Shown here: positions 18,892 to 28,131 of the stretch, piece after piece
Position numbering within the stretch: the stretch's first letter is position 1
Layout: every line of letters starts with the position of its first letter
DNA from: a virus
Strand: one strand, 5' to 3'
DNA length: 39,549 nucleotides
Virus record (IMG/VR): IMGVR_UViG_3300048996_000060
Coordinates: 1-39,549 of that record
Notes under the pieces: generated by a model
Told to the model about the DNA's origin: nothing
Seen by the model: the letters and a program-made list of their open reading frames with translations, nothing else
Databases searched by the model: none
Made by a program: the position numbers and the translations under genes

Positions 18892-20058
18892 CTACGGTTG
18901 GTCGATCCATTCCTCGGTGGTGAGCTCAATCCACTGCTTGTTGTTCAACCAGGACAGCCACGACCCGGTCGTGATGAAGGTGTTGAGTGCCAGCGTCGGG
19001 TAAGCCCGCTCGCCCTCCCGATCAGACACGAATATCTGCTCGGTCACCCGCATGTTGTTGGTGACGCCGTCCGTGGTGCGCATCTCGACGATGTCGCCGA
19101 GGTTGTAGTGCACGCCATACTTGTACTGACTGTTCTGAGCGATCTCACCGTCGAGGCTCTGACTGACGCGGTTCCTGGCCAGCTCCTCCATCCCCTTCTG
19201 CAAGAGTGCAGCAGGAATATCGGTGGTTTCGGAAGTGACGTCTGTTGCGTTCACGACCAGAACGTGGCGCTCAAACCCGGTGACGTCCTCGTCCACGCCA
19301 GCGGCGTAGACCTTGAGGAAGCCGGCCGGAGAATATACGTACGCGACGTTCTTGGCCTTGTCGATCGTCGTCAGTTCTTTGATGTCCTGGAGGTTGTCCA
19401 GAGACGGAGTGAAGATGACCGGCGGCAGCGTGGTCTGTGACGCGGTACGGTCGCTGCCCATGTAAATACCGAACCAGAGCTCGGATGTGTCGAAGTTCCG
19501 CAACAGCCGGAAGCCCATGCTCCAGACGTTGCAAATATCCTCGATGGCGTCGTAGACCGTGGTGGGGTCCAGCTCTACCGTGATCGGGTCAATCGGTTCC
19601 GCGACAGTGTCCGGAGGCAGGAACGTCCCCTCGTGAATGAAGGGAATGATGTCCGCTGTGTCGAGAATCCCCGTGACACAAATATCGTGGAAGATCTTCC
19701 GGGCGACGTCGGCAGGCTCGTCTGTGATCTCCCATTTTGGCGAGGTAGTCAAGTCTGCCGTTGAGTTCTTGGCCACCCGGTCGAGCAACAGAGCCTCGAT
19801 CGACCGTCCCTTGACCGAGAGCATCCGCCGGCCATCCGAGTTCGTCTCGTCTTCGATGGTTTCCACCATCATCACACGATAGGACTCGTTCATGGCCAGC
19901 AGAGTGCCCTTGGACAAGAGTGTTCGGAACGCCGGCGTCGATTCGATGTCCATCTGGAAATCACCGAAGGCTGCAAACCTTTCGGTCCAGATGAGCGACT
20001 CGAATTGGTCGATGACAGCGATCCGCCGGAGGAGAGGATCGAGGACATACGCCTCCAT
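18892..20058 (-). CDS. tail hub / tail-associated protein (Siphovirus_ReqiPepy6_Gp37-like)
   Basis: 388 aa. The ATG at 20058 shares one base with the previous TGA (TGATG) and lies 6 nt after GGAGG; a GTG one codon earlier is too close to that site. The opening A-Y-V-L-D-P-L-L-R-R-I-A-V-I-D-x-F-E-S-L-I-W-T-E-R-F-x-x-x-G-D-F matches the Gp37-like family of hub proteins, which form the closed ring below the distal tail protein and connect to receptor-binding parts. It has no obvious peptidase domain at the C-terminus, unlike larger Tal proteins. Confidence 0.8.
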   Translation of the reverse strand: MEAYVLDPLLRRIAVIDQFESLIWTERFAAFGDFQMDIESTPAFRTLLSKGTLLAMNESYRVMMVETIEDETNSDGRRMLSVKGRSIEALLLDRVAKNSTADLTTSPKWEITDEPADVARKIFHDICVTGILDTADIIPFIHEGTFLPPDTVAEPIDPITVELDPTTVYDAIEDICNVWSMGFRLLRNFDTSELWFGIYMGSDRTASQTTLPPVIFTPSLDNLQDIKELTTIDKAKNVAYVYSPAGFLKVYAAGVDEDVTGFERHVLVVNATDVTSETTDIPAALLQKGMEELARNRVSQSLDGEIAQNSQYKYGVHYNLGDIVEMRTTDGVTNNMRVTEQIFVSDREGERAYPTLALNTFITTGSWLSWLNNKQWIELTTEEWIDQP

Positions 20059-20885
20059 CACAGACCTCCGTACTTGTTGATGTACTGGATGGACAGCGGG
20101 ATGTCAGCCCCTTCCGCGGCAACACGAATGGTATTCGTGCCCGGCTGCAGCTCGATCCAGTTGGACTGAGGCGAGATGCCGAACAGGACAGAGGTTGTGA
20201 CACCCGCTCGGGTCAGGGTTGCCCCCTTGGCACCGCGGACAGTGCTGATGACCAGCACATCCCCAGCGATCAAGGGGTAGTTGTCGAAGTCCATCGTCTT
20301 TGTCTCGTCGTTGGGCGGGACGTGGTAGACGCTGAAATCCGGCAGCGAACGGTCGACAAGGAGAGTGAGCTGGATGCCCGTCTCGATGCTGCCCGCGTAC
20401 TCGATGGTGATGGGCACTTCGCCGGCCGTCGTTGTCCCCGGGACGAGCTCAGGGGTGAGCTCATAGAAGTCCGGCTTGAAGCACATCACTGAAATATCGA
20501 CCGCGGGTTCCTGGGTGAACATCGCGGTTTCGCATGACTCCACGCGACCTACGATGTCCACTTCCAGGCCGTCCGACATGTAGAACCGGAACGTGACCTC
20601 GGACTTGGGCATGAAGAACTTGTAGATCTCCTTCCGAAGCCCGTACACCGTGTCACCGGTTTCCGGGTCGGGATCTAGTTCGATCTGCAGCTTGACGTTC
20701 CGAGCTTCACGCCGGCTCGACTGGTACTCCTCGCCGTCCATGTTGGCAAAGCTCGATGAGACGAGATTCGCTTTCACGGGGTCAAGCCCCTGGATGTCGG
20801 CAACCCGGAAACCCGAGCTATCGTCCTCCAGGGGCAGACTCAGCAGGTCGCCCTGTCGGGTTCGAACCTCAACCAGTTGAAGCAC
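20058..20885 (-). CDS. distal tail protein (Dit)
   Basis: 275 aa, starting at GTG 20885 inside the last 17 nt of the tape-measure gene; the ribosome site GGGAG is 12 nt away, so coupling probably matters. The N-terminal half has the sipho_tail pattern: G-F-R-V-A-D-I-Q-G-L-D-P-V-K-A then R-E-A-R-N-V-K-L-Q-I-E-L and V-Y-G-L-R-K-E-I-Y-K-F-F. The C-terminal half is a beta-sandwich (about 155-275) with P-L-I-A-G-D-V-L-V-I-S-T and L-Q-P-G-T-N-T-I-R. Dit forms the hexameric adapter ring at the tail end. Position between tape measure and hub is the classic one. Confidence 0.82.
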   Translation of the reverse strand: MLQLVEVRTRQGDLLSLPLEDDSSGFRVADIQGLDPVKANLVSSSFANMDGEEYQSSRREARNVKLQIELDPDPETGDTVYGLRKEIYKFFMPKSEVTFRFYMSDGLEVDIVGRVESCETAMFTQEPAVDISVMCFKPDFYELTPELVPGTTTAGEVPITIEYAGSIETGIQLTLLVDRSLPDFSVYHVPPNDETKTMDFDNYPLIAGDVLVISTVRGAKGATLTRAGVTTSVLFGISPQSNWIELQPGTNTIRVAAEGADIPLSIQYINKYGGL

Positions 20886-23800
20886 TAGTCGACAGAGCTC
20901 CCTTCACAGTGGAGAGTTGGTTCTTCGTCTGGCGATAGATCGTCGCCTCGCTCAGAGCCTTTGGTGAGTAGTTGTTCTGGGTGTAGTTGACGGTGCCCGA
21001 CTGGTTGTCGAGTTCCGTCTGTGCAGCCGCGGCCTGCTGGCTTGCGTACGCATCACGCACGTACTTGGCCTTGGCGTAGGCAGCATCGAGCGAGATGCCT
21101 TGCTCGGGCAGCAGTCGACTCATACCAGCAGCGTCCTTGCGGAAGTTGCTCAGGTCCAGCACCGGTGTGATGGTGGGTCGAGTAGCCATGTCGCTCGTGA
21201 TCAGGTCGGAGAACCCGGATATGGACTTGCGGACGGAGTCCACAGCTTCCGTACCGACACTCTCCGCCGACTTGGCGACGATCTTGGAGGTACCCTCCAG
21301 TCCCTTGGCGAGGCCCTTGCCCGTGTAGTCGCCGATCTCCATGAAGACGCGAGACGGAGACTTGATCTTCAGCTTGGCCTTGATCGCCTTGACCATCTTG
21401 GCTGCGATGGCGTCCATCACGGCTTCGATGGCCTTCTGCTGAGCCTTCAGCCCGTCGAGGAAGCCCTTGGCCGAGTTGACCGCAGCCTGGTACAGGTTGG
21501 TCGACGCCGTCTTACCGAGCGCAGAGCCTGCCTGGTCCAGTTCCTTGCCGAGCTTGTTGATCTCATCGATGTCTCCCTTGCCGTTCTTGAGGAGATCCTC
21601 GACGAACGGAAGGGCACTGACACCCTGAGAGAGCAGGTCCTTGTACGTCTCGTCGTTGAGGCCCATCTTGCGGAGCCTCTGGAGATCGTTCGAGAACACC
21701 TTGGTGTCCTCAACCTGCTTCTTCAGGTTCTTGATGTAGTCGTCGACCGAAATATCCCCGGTGGGGCTGGCCATGTCCGAGTACTGATCAGTGATCTGCT
21801 TGCGGTAGTCGTCACGGGTCTTGATCGCGTTCTTGTACGCCTCATCGGCGGTCTTGATCTTCTCCGTGAGCCCGTCGTACTTGTCGGCGAGCTTACCGAT
21901 CGCGCTCTTCTCATCGTTGAGCTTCTTGGTCAGCTCGGTGTAAGCAGAGGCCGCCTTCTTGCGCTCAGCGGAGGACGCCTTGGAACTCTTGGAGAGGTCC
22001 TTGAGCATCTTCTTGAGGTCGTCGAATGCGTCGTAGACCTGCTTCTTGTTGCCATCGAGGCCCTTGCGGAAACCGTCGTTGACGTAGTTGCCGACCTTCT
22101 CGAACTCCTTCGAGGGAGAGTGAATCCCAAGGAAGTTCTTGGCGCCGTCCAGAGCAGACTTGGCGACGCTGACCGCGGCGTTCTTGATCTCGCCGAGGCC
22201 GGCCATGATGCCCTTGGCCATACCCTTGACGATTGCGACTGCCAGACGACCACCAGCAGCACCGAGCTTTTCGGCGTTCTGGTCAATCGCCTTGGTGACC
22301 CCGTTGATGAAGCTCAGGATCAGGTTCACACCCGCCTGAATGATCTTCGGGAGGTTGCGCGCAACGCCGTTGATGAAGTTGACAGCGACCTTGGTGGCCG
22401 TGTCGATGACCTTGCCGATGTTGTTGGCGATGCCCTGGAGGATGCCGATCAGGAGCTTGAGACCGGTGTCCACCATCTTCGGGACGTACTGCAGCATCTT
22501 GCTGAGCATCATCGAGAGCATCTTGAGCAGAGCGTCGACGATCTTCGGTGTGACCCGGACGATCGCACTGATCAACGACTCCAGGACCGTGACAAGCGCC
22601 TTGGTGATCGCTGGACCAGCTGTTGCGATGACTTCGGCAAAGGCGATGAGGCCCAAACCGATCTGCTTCATGACGTAGGGGATGAGCCCTACCAAGCCCT
22701 TGACGATTCCCACGATGGCCGCTGTGGCGCCTACACCCGCCGCAGCCAGGATCGATAGACCCGTCGCGAACAGAAGTACACCGGCGCCGGCTGCCAGCAG
22801 ACCGATACCCAACAGGGTTACGGCAGCTGCCAACGCGATCATCAGAGGGACGACCGGAGCCAACAGCAGTGATGCGATGCCGAAGACTGCGAATACGCCG
22901 GCCAGCATGAGGAGAGATGTGCCAATTTCCCCGAGGGACATTTGGCTGAACTGCATCAGGACAGGCGCCAGGACCGTGAGGGCTGCGGCGATGATGAGTA
23001 CTGCTGCGGCACCCGGAAGAGCTCCGGTCATCAGCAGAAGTGCGCCAGCGATAATGCCAAGCGTTCCCGCCAGCATGACCATGGCCTTGCCGATCTCTTC
23101 CCAGCCGTACTGAGAGAAGTCCTGCAGAACCTTGGCAACCTGCTGAAGGGCAATCGCCGTGATGAGGATTCCCGCGGCCGCAAGAGGCGCCGTAGGCGGG
23201 ATGACGTACAGTGCCGCCGCGATGAGGGTGAGCGCACCCAGCATGACGACGAGACTCTTACCGATCTCACCCCAGCTCATCTGAGCCATCTGGTCGAGGG
23301 CGTCGGCCACCATCCCGAGGGATATGGCTACACCCAGGACCCCCGCGGCGGCCAAAGGTGCCGTCGGCGGGATCAAATATAGAGCAGCAGTGATTACCGC
23401 AAGTGCACCCGCAAGGGTCACAAGCCCCTTAGCTATACCACCCCATGACAATTTGGACATGTCGGCAACTGCACTCGCCAGGATTTTGATGCCCGCGGCC
23501 AGCAAGATGATTCCAGCACCCTGGAGGATGCCGCCCTTGTTGGCCTTGGCGAACATTGTGAAGAGTACGAGCGCCCCGAGCAGGGCACCGACTCCTACGA
23601 GTCCCTTGGCGAGTTCGTTCCAGCCGAGACCAGACAGGTCTTCGACTGCACTGACTAGGATTTTGATCCCCGCCGCTAGGGCGATGATCCCGATTCCGGT
23701 GGAGATGAGGCCCTTCGGGTTGGGCATGACCTTGAGGGCGCCGACGAGCAGGCCCAGGGTCACAGCGAGGCCCGTAAGTCCCTTCGCCAGCTCCTCCCAG

Positions 23801-26097
23801 TTCAGGCCAGACAGCTGTTTCACTGCCTGAGCGAGAATGAGAACTGCCCCTGCCAGGAGTATCAACGACCCCATGATGAACGGCAGTTTGGCGAATCCGG
23901 AGACCCCGACGAACTTGTTGAACAGGACCATGGTCCCGATGAGCTGACCGAACATGCTGGCAATGGCCGAAGAGGCTCGTGCCAGTCCTGCAGCGTCGAT
24001 CTTGGCCAGCGTGTTCATCGCCAGAGCCAGGATGCCGACCGCGATAGCGATCTGAAGCAGTGCCGAAGCGTTCAGGGTGTTCTGCATACCCTTGAGAACG
24101 CCGGTGAATCCATCGATGGCGTCAGTGATGCCTTCGAGAATGCCACCTCCGCCGGCTCCGTCAGAGAGGAACTTCTTGACCAGGAGGAAGAGCCCCGCGA
24201 TCAGACCGGTGTTGATGCCGGCGAAAGCGGTGTCGAGATCCAGGCCGAGCGTACTAGCAAGGTTTCCGCCGAGCGTACGGAAGAAGTTGGCGATGTTGCT
24301 GCCGATCTTCTGAATTCCGGTCCACACTCGGTCCATGACGTCGCTGACACGTTCCCAGGCGTTCGAGACCATCTCACCGAGCCGAGCCATGGGCTCCAGC
24401 TTGTCAGTGAGCTCGCCCACACCCTTGCCGGCGGCACCGCTGTCCTTTCCGGAGAACAGGTCAGCCAAATATCCGCCGAGCTTGGCGATGAGCTTGATCG
24501 GAACCGCAAGGATCTTGCCGAGACCCTTGAAGAACGAGGCGAGTCCATCGCCTTCCTTGACGGCCTTGTGCAGAGCGACGAGGAAGTCACCAACACTGGC
24601 CGTAGCCGAGAGGAAGCCGCCCGAGCCCTTACCGACCTCACCGAAGAGGCCGAATATGGTCTTGGCGACCTGCTTGACTATCTCCCAGCCGATGCCCAAG
24701 ATCGCGAAGAACCCGGCGAAAGTCCGCTTGAGGTTGTCCGCGGTTTGGGAACCGAGCTTGAGCCTCTCCATGAAGTCACGGAACGAGACCGTCATCTCAT
24801 AGAGCTGCTTGCCCGTGGTCGCTGGGAATATGTCCCGGAAGGCGTCCTTGATGGGGCGAAGGATGGAGAAGAGAGCTGAGAATGCGTTGGTGATGCCCTT
24901 GATCAGAGCGTCACGACCACCCAGGTCCTTCCAGTCCGACAGCATCTTGTTGCGAGCGTCGGCAGAGTCGCCAACGATCTTGCCGATGGCGTTGCTGGCA
25001 CCCGTGAACAGGCCCTTGGCTTCGGTGAAGTCGCCGAATATGGTCTGCCACGTCTGCGACCAGCCGGAGCCGAGAGCTTCCTTGGTCGTGTCGAACAACT
25101 GAGACAGCGTCTTGACCTGAGTCGCTGCTTCTCGGGCCGTCTTGGCTTGAGCCTGGATGGCCTTGATCTCAGACTTGTTGAACCCCTGCGCGGCAAGGTC
25201 CGCATCCTTCAGGTCACCGGTGAACTGCGCCAGCGTCTGAGTCAGAACCTTGGAAGTCAGCCACGATTCCTCGCCGGGCTTCGCCGTGATCGACTCACGG
25301 AACGACTTCCCTTCGATCGTGACGTTCTTCATCTTGCCCTTGAGCTCCACCGCACCCTTGCTGAGTGTGCCGAGCTTCTCGGCGTTCTGCGCAAGTGCAC
25401 GCTGGAAGACGGTGCCACCCATGCCGGCGTTGACGACCGAGTTCCAGTCCTCCAGGGACACCCGACCCGCAGATATCGCCTGCGAGAGCTGGTACATCGC
25501 TCCGGCAGCCTGCTCCGAGTTGGAACCCGAAAGGGCCGCCAGGTTGGCAATACCCTTGATCGCCGCGGTGGACGTCTTCAGGTCGACACCGGCAGCCGTG
25601 AAGGTGCCGATGTTCTTTGCCATCTCGGAGAAGTTGTAGATCGTCTGGTCGGAGTAGTGGTTCAGCTCGTTCAGCTCGTGATTGACGTCCTTGAGCGTCG
25701 CTCCAGATGCCTGGGTGTTGGCCAGAATCGTCTGGATCGAGTTCAGGTTCGTCTCGTACTCATGGAACCCGTCGATGAGAGGTTCGAGAGTGAGTGACTT
25801 GCCCATCTGGATGGCGGACTCGGATATCCGAGCGCCGATGTTGTGCAGTGCACCTGTGGCGATCTGCTGGAGGGCAGAGAACCGACCAGCAACGCTGTCA
25901 ACGCCGGCTTCCAGATTCTTCAACGAACCGGTTTGAGAGCTGGCGGCGCTTCCGATGCCCTGGAGTCCCTTGGCGGCACCCTGGAGCTGAAGCCCCTGGT
26001 TGAGGCGGTTGAGAGACGCGAGTGTCTGAGCAACGCCACGTTCAAACGCAGCGTTATCGAACTGCATGTGAACGACGCGGTTGTCGACACTGGTCAT
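20869..26097 (-). CDS. tail tape measure protein
   Basis: 1742 aa from ATG 26097, which overlaps the preceding TGA (ATGA); an ATG seven codons earlier is possible. The N-terminal region (residues about 1-420) is helical with the typical S-L-N-R-L-N-Q-G then F-x-x-Y-E-T-N-L-N-S-I-Q-T-I-L and Y-S-D-Q-T-I-Y-N-F-S-E-M pattern. The centre (about 745-1100) carries six hydrophobic repeats of about 57 residues. The C-terminus has two H/K-S-P-S-x-x-F-x-E-x-G-x-Y repeats. The protein sets tail length; at about 0.15 nm per residue the tail would be near 260 nm. The hydrophobic centre may insert in the host membrane at DNA entry. Confidence 0.95.
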   Translation of the reverse strand: MTSVDNRVVHMQFDNAAFERGVAQTLASLNRLNQGLQLQGAAKGLQGIGSAASSQTGSLKNLEAGVDSVAGRFSALQQIATGALHNIGARISESAIQMGKSLTLEPLIDGFHEYETNLNSIQTILANTQASGATLKDVNHELNELNHYSDQTIYNFSEMAKNIGTFTAAGVDLKTSTAAIKGIANLAALSGSNSEQAAGAMYQLSQAISAGRVSLEDWNSVVNAGMGGTVFQRALAQNAEKLGTLSKGAVELKGKMKNVTIEGKSFRESITAKPGEESWLTSKVLTQTLAQFTGDLKDADLAAQGFNKSEIKAIQAQAKTAREAATQVKTLSQLFDTTKEALGSGWSQTWQTIFGDFTEAKGLFTGASNAIGKIVGDSADARNKMLSDWKDLGGRDALIKGITNAFSALFSILRPIKDAFRDIFPATTGKQLYEMTVSFRDFMERLKLGSQTADNLKRTFAGFFAILGIGWEIVKQVAKTIFGLFGEVGKGSGGFLSATASVGDFLVALHKAVKEGDGLASFFKGLGKILAVPIKLIAKLGGYLADLFSGKDSGAAGKGVGELTDKLEPMARLGEMVSNAWERVSDVMDRVWTGIQKIGSNIANFFRTLGGNLASTLGLDLDTAFAGINTGLIAGLFLLVKKFLSDGAGGGGILEGITDAIDGFTGVLKGMQNTLNASALLQIAIAVGILALAMNTLAKIDAAGLARASSAIASMFGQLIGTMVLFNKFVGVSGFAKLPFIMGSLILLAGAVLILAQAVKQLSGLNWEELAKGLTGLAVTLGLLVGALKVMPNPKGLISTGIGIIALAAGIKILVSAVEDLSGLGWNELAKGLVGVGALLGALVLFTMFAKANKGGILQGAGIILLAAGIKILASAVADMSKLSWGGIAKGLVTLAGALAVITAALYLIPPTAPLAAAGVLGVAISLGMVADALDQMAQMSWGEIGKSLVVMLGALTLIAAALYVIPPTAPLAAAGILITAIALQQVAKVLQDFSQYGWEEIGKAMVMLAGTLGIIAGALLLMTGALPGAAAVLIIAAALTVLAPVLMQFSQMSLGEIGTSLLMLAGVFAVFGIASLLLAPVVPLMIALAAAVTLLGIGLLAAGAGVLLFATGLSILAAAGVGATAAIVGIVKGLVGLIPYVMKQIGLGLIAFAEVIATAGPAITKALVTVLESLISAIVRVTPKIVDALLKMLSMMLSKMLQYVPKMVDTGLKLLIGILQGIANNIGKVIDTATKVAVNFINGVARNLPKIIQAGVNLILSFINGVTKAIDQNAEKLGAAGGRLAVAIVKGMAKGIMAGLGEIKNAAVSVAKSALDGAKNFLGIHSPSKEFEKVGNYVNDGFRKGLDGNKKQVYDAFDDLKKMLKDLSKSSKASSAERKKAASAYTELTKKLNDEKSAIGKLADKYDGLTEKIKTADEAYKNAIKTRDDYRKQITDQYSDMASPTGDISVDDYIKNLKKQVEDTKVFSNDLQRLRKMGLNDETYKDLLSQGVSALPFVEDLLKNGKGDIDEINKLGKELDQAGSALGKTASTNLYQAAVNSAKGFLDGLKAQQKAIEAVMDAIAAKMVKAIKAKLKIKSPSRVFMEIGDYTGKGLAKGLEGTSKIVAKSAESVGTEAVDSVRKSISGFSDLITSDMATRPTITPVLDLSNFRKDAAGMSRLLPEQGISLDAAYAKAKYVRDAYASQQAAAAQTELDNQSGTVNYTQNNYSPKALSEATIYRQTKNQLSTVKGALSTSASTG
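22800..23830 (-). repeat. six tandem hydrophobic repeats within the tape measure gene
   Basis: Repeat anchors W-x-E-[LI]-x-K-G-L encode near 23790, 23620, 23443, 23267, 23096 and 22928, a steady 168-177-nt period (about 57 residues). Each unit pairs this amphipathic anchor with a long V/L/A/I/G-rich helix. The repeats differ at DNA level, so the expansion is old. Confidence 0.8.
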
Positions 26098-26471
26098 GCG
26101 GAGGTCACCGCCTTCCATACTTCGTCAGCGATCATGTCAAATATCGGCTTGATGGCGGGGTTGATGTAGTCACGCCCCTGGACGTAGCCGCCTGTACCCG
26201 TTCCGTAGCCGTACTGCAGCATGATGGCGACGGGAAAGCCGTTTTCGACGTCCGAGTTGGTCCACTCGATCCGGGCTGAACCGCGGGACTTCTCAATCGT
26301 GTAAGACCAAGAGCCCGCGGCCAGACCGGAGTCGCGTGGGGTGGCTGCTTCGAGCGCGGTGACGCCCTGCTGGGCCAAGCGGTCGAGACCGTTGTAAATA
26401 TCACCGCGTTTGAGCTTGTTGAGGAAGTCCTCGACCCGTCCACCCGAACGAGTCGTCGTGAACGAGATCAT
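26094..26471 (-). CDS. HK97 gp10-like tail completion protein, 125 aa
   Basis: The ATG at 26471 follows AGGAGG by 4-5 nt. The sequence runs I-S-F-T-T-T-R-S-G, then D-R-L-A-Q-Q-G-V-T-A-L-E-A-A-T-P-R-D-S-G-L-A-A-G-S-W-S-Y, then M-L-Q-Y-G-Y-G-T-G-T-G-G-Y-V-Q-G-R-D-Y-I-N-P-A-x-x-P-I-F. The T-P-x-D-S-G and Q-Y-G-x-G-T-G-T-G-G pair marks the gp10-like neck/tail completion family. It is located directly before the tape measure, to which it is translationally coupled (ATGA), rather than among the head-tail joining genes at 31-32 kb. Confidence 0.75.
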   Translation of the reverse strand: MISFTTTRSGGRVEDFLNKLKRGDIYNGLDRLAQQGVTALEAATPRDSGLAAGSWSYTIEKSRGSARIEWTNSDVENGFPVAIMLQYGYGTGTGGYVQGRDYINPAIKPIFDMIADEVWKAVTSA

Positions 26472-26482
26472 CAGACCTCCTT

Positions 26483-26761
26483 CTATGCCTCCAGACCGGT
26501 GAACTTCCGGCCAACGGTCGTGAGGTTGGCGTTGCTGACGCGGATGTTCTCGACGCCCTCGAAGTACAAGCGCAGGGCGTAAGCCTCGTCCGCGGTGTAA
26601 CCGAAGTCGGTCGTCAACGGATCGACACCGTCCACAACGGGGCGGTTGCCCAGCCACGCAGCGATGGCCTCGTGCTTGTCCAGCGCGGAACGCAGTTCGA
26701 TGACCGACTGAGCAGCCTTCATGTCGAGGGTCGACTTGTCGACGTTGAGCCCAAGGCCCAT
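26483..26761 (-). CDS. small tail-module protein, 92 aa
   Basis: The ATG at 26761 follows AGGAG by 5 nt. The product is soluble and helical, with A-A-Q-S-V-I-E-L-R-S-A-L-D-K-H-E-A-I-A-A-W-L-G and F-G-Y-T-A-D-E-A-Y-A-L-R-L-Y-F-E-G-V-E. It lies between the receptor-binding protein and the gp10-like gene with gaps under 12 nt. I recall similar short proteins with a Y-G-Y-T-x-x-D-A-x-x-L motif before the tape measure in other siphophages. No fold or role is assigned. Confidence 0.6.
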   Translation of the reverse strand: MGLGLNVDKSTLDMKAAQSVIELRSALDKHEAIAAWLGNRPVVDGVDPLTTDFGYTADEAYALRLYFEGVENIRVSNANLTTVGRKFTGLEA

Positions 26762-26769
26762 GGAAACTC

Positions 26770-28119
26770 CTAGCTTGCGGACTCGTAGGTGAAGGAACCC
26801 CGAAGGTAGTTGCCACTCGCCCAGACGAAGGGGGAAATGGAGTCGACGTCGCCTCCGATAGCGGCCGTCGATCCGGGAGAGACACCGAGGCGGAAGCCCG
26901 TGGTCGAGTAGAGCTTGACCCTGGCCAAACCGTAGTTGGTGGCGTTCTGATACATCTCCAGGAAGCCGAGACCATCATCGGCAGCATTGGCAGCAGTGAC
27001 CGGAAGAGAAAACTGCCAGTTGTCGCTGGACGTCGGTGACGCGCCGAAGTTCGTCGTGCTTCCGAAGTTGATCCAGAATTTGACGTTGACCGTGCGGCCG
27101 ATCTTCTGGTACCTGCAGTTGAACGTGGCGTTTCCGAAGCTCGGCTGGACACTTCCCTGGGAGGTCCACGTCGGCGTGTAGGAAATCCAGGCGCCGGGAT
27201 CGGAAAGGTATTTGGCCCATGCCGACCAACCGCTTGCGTTTCCGCTACGTGTCCAGAGGGCCGGAGCAGAGCCGCCAGAGCTACCGTGCTCGGTGAACGT
27301 CTGACGGATGAAGTCGGACCCGTCGACGAACGTCATGAGATCGCCCCACTTGCCGGCGAAGTCCCACCCGACCGAAGTGGTGTTGTCGAAGTAGACCCTC
27401 GACGTACCGTTCGGGTACACGGCCAACAGAGTGCTCTGCGTGATGCTCGCAGCGGTGAGAGTCTTGATCGCCATCTGCTGCGACCATGCGGTCCAGCCGC
27501 CACCGTTGTTACTGGTGTGGTACTGACGTATCCAGCTTCGCGGCGTGCCCGTTCCGCCTGGGTTCGAGTACGCCAACTGGACCGTGCGATCCGTCTCGGT
27601 TCGGTACGTGATCACGGAACCGAACCCCGAGTTGACAGACCATCCAGAACCGGTAGTCAGCGACATCTGCGAAATGCCGAGAGGATATGCGCTCGGAAGC
27701 GCGGTCTCAGTCACGGCGTTTGCCGCGAGGATCTTCGAGGCCAAGACAGCGGCCACACCAGCGGGTGTCACGGCTCGCGCGGTGTCAGTACCGGTGACAG
27801 CTTCCGCACTCGTGGCGAGCTCGACGAGTCCCTGCTGTGTGGTGCTGGCGAATGGACCTGTCGGTCCGGTGGTGTCGAACCAGACCGATCCGTCAGGGAC
27901 CGCTCCAGGGTCTGTGTCTCCCACGTAGGAGAACACATCGGCCTTGGAGTAGGTCGTCCCGGCGTCCAGCTGAACACCAGATACGGCGCCCATGTCGATG
28001 GGGGTTCCGTCGTGGCGAGTGAGGACCAGGTGACCCGCGGGATTGATCTCTCCGGAGGTGATCGAAGCCGCCTCGATCTCGGCGGTTCGCTCGGAGGTGA
28101 ACACAGTTACCGTAGCCAC
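26770..28119 (-). CDS. tail fibre / receptor-binding protein
   Basis: 449 aa from GTG 28119 (AGGTGG, 4-nt gap). Residues 94-126 (T-Q-Q-G-L-V-E-L-A-T-S-A-E-A-V-T-G-T-D and so on) are a classic phage tail-fibre repeat. Residues about 145-215 and 235-305 resemble pyocin-knob receptor modules, each ending W-x-A-W. From about 312 (W-I-S-Y-T-P-T-W-T-S-Q-G) a jelly-roll-like C-terminal domain, typical of actinophage minor tail proteins, runs to the end. This is the best candidate for host recognition. Its location upstream of the tape measure is unusual, since such genes generally follow the tape measure. Confidence 0.8.
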   Translation of the reverse strand: MATVTVFTSERTAEIEAASITSGEINPAGHLVLTRHDGTPIDMGAVSGVQLDAGTTYSKADVFSYVGDTDPGAVPDGSVWFDTTGPTGPFASTTQQGLVELATSAEAVTGTDTARAVTPAGVAAVLASKILAANAVTETALPSAYPLGISQMSLTTGSGWSVNSGFGSVITYRTETDRTVQLAYSNPGGTGTPRSWIRQYHTSNNGGGWTAWSQQMAIKTLTAASITQSTLLAVYPNGTSRVYFDNTTSVGWDFAGKWGDLMTFVDGSDFIRQTFTEHGSSGGSAPALWTRSGNASGWSAWAKYLSDPGAWISYTPTWTSQGSVQPSFGNATFNCRYQKIGRTVNVKFWINFGSTTNFGASPTSSDNWQFSLPVTAANAADDGLGFLEMYQNATNYGLARVKLYSTTGFRLGVSPGSTAAIGGDVDSISPFVWASGNYLRGSFTYESAS

Positions 28120-28131
28120 GAGGCCACCTTT

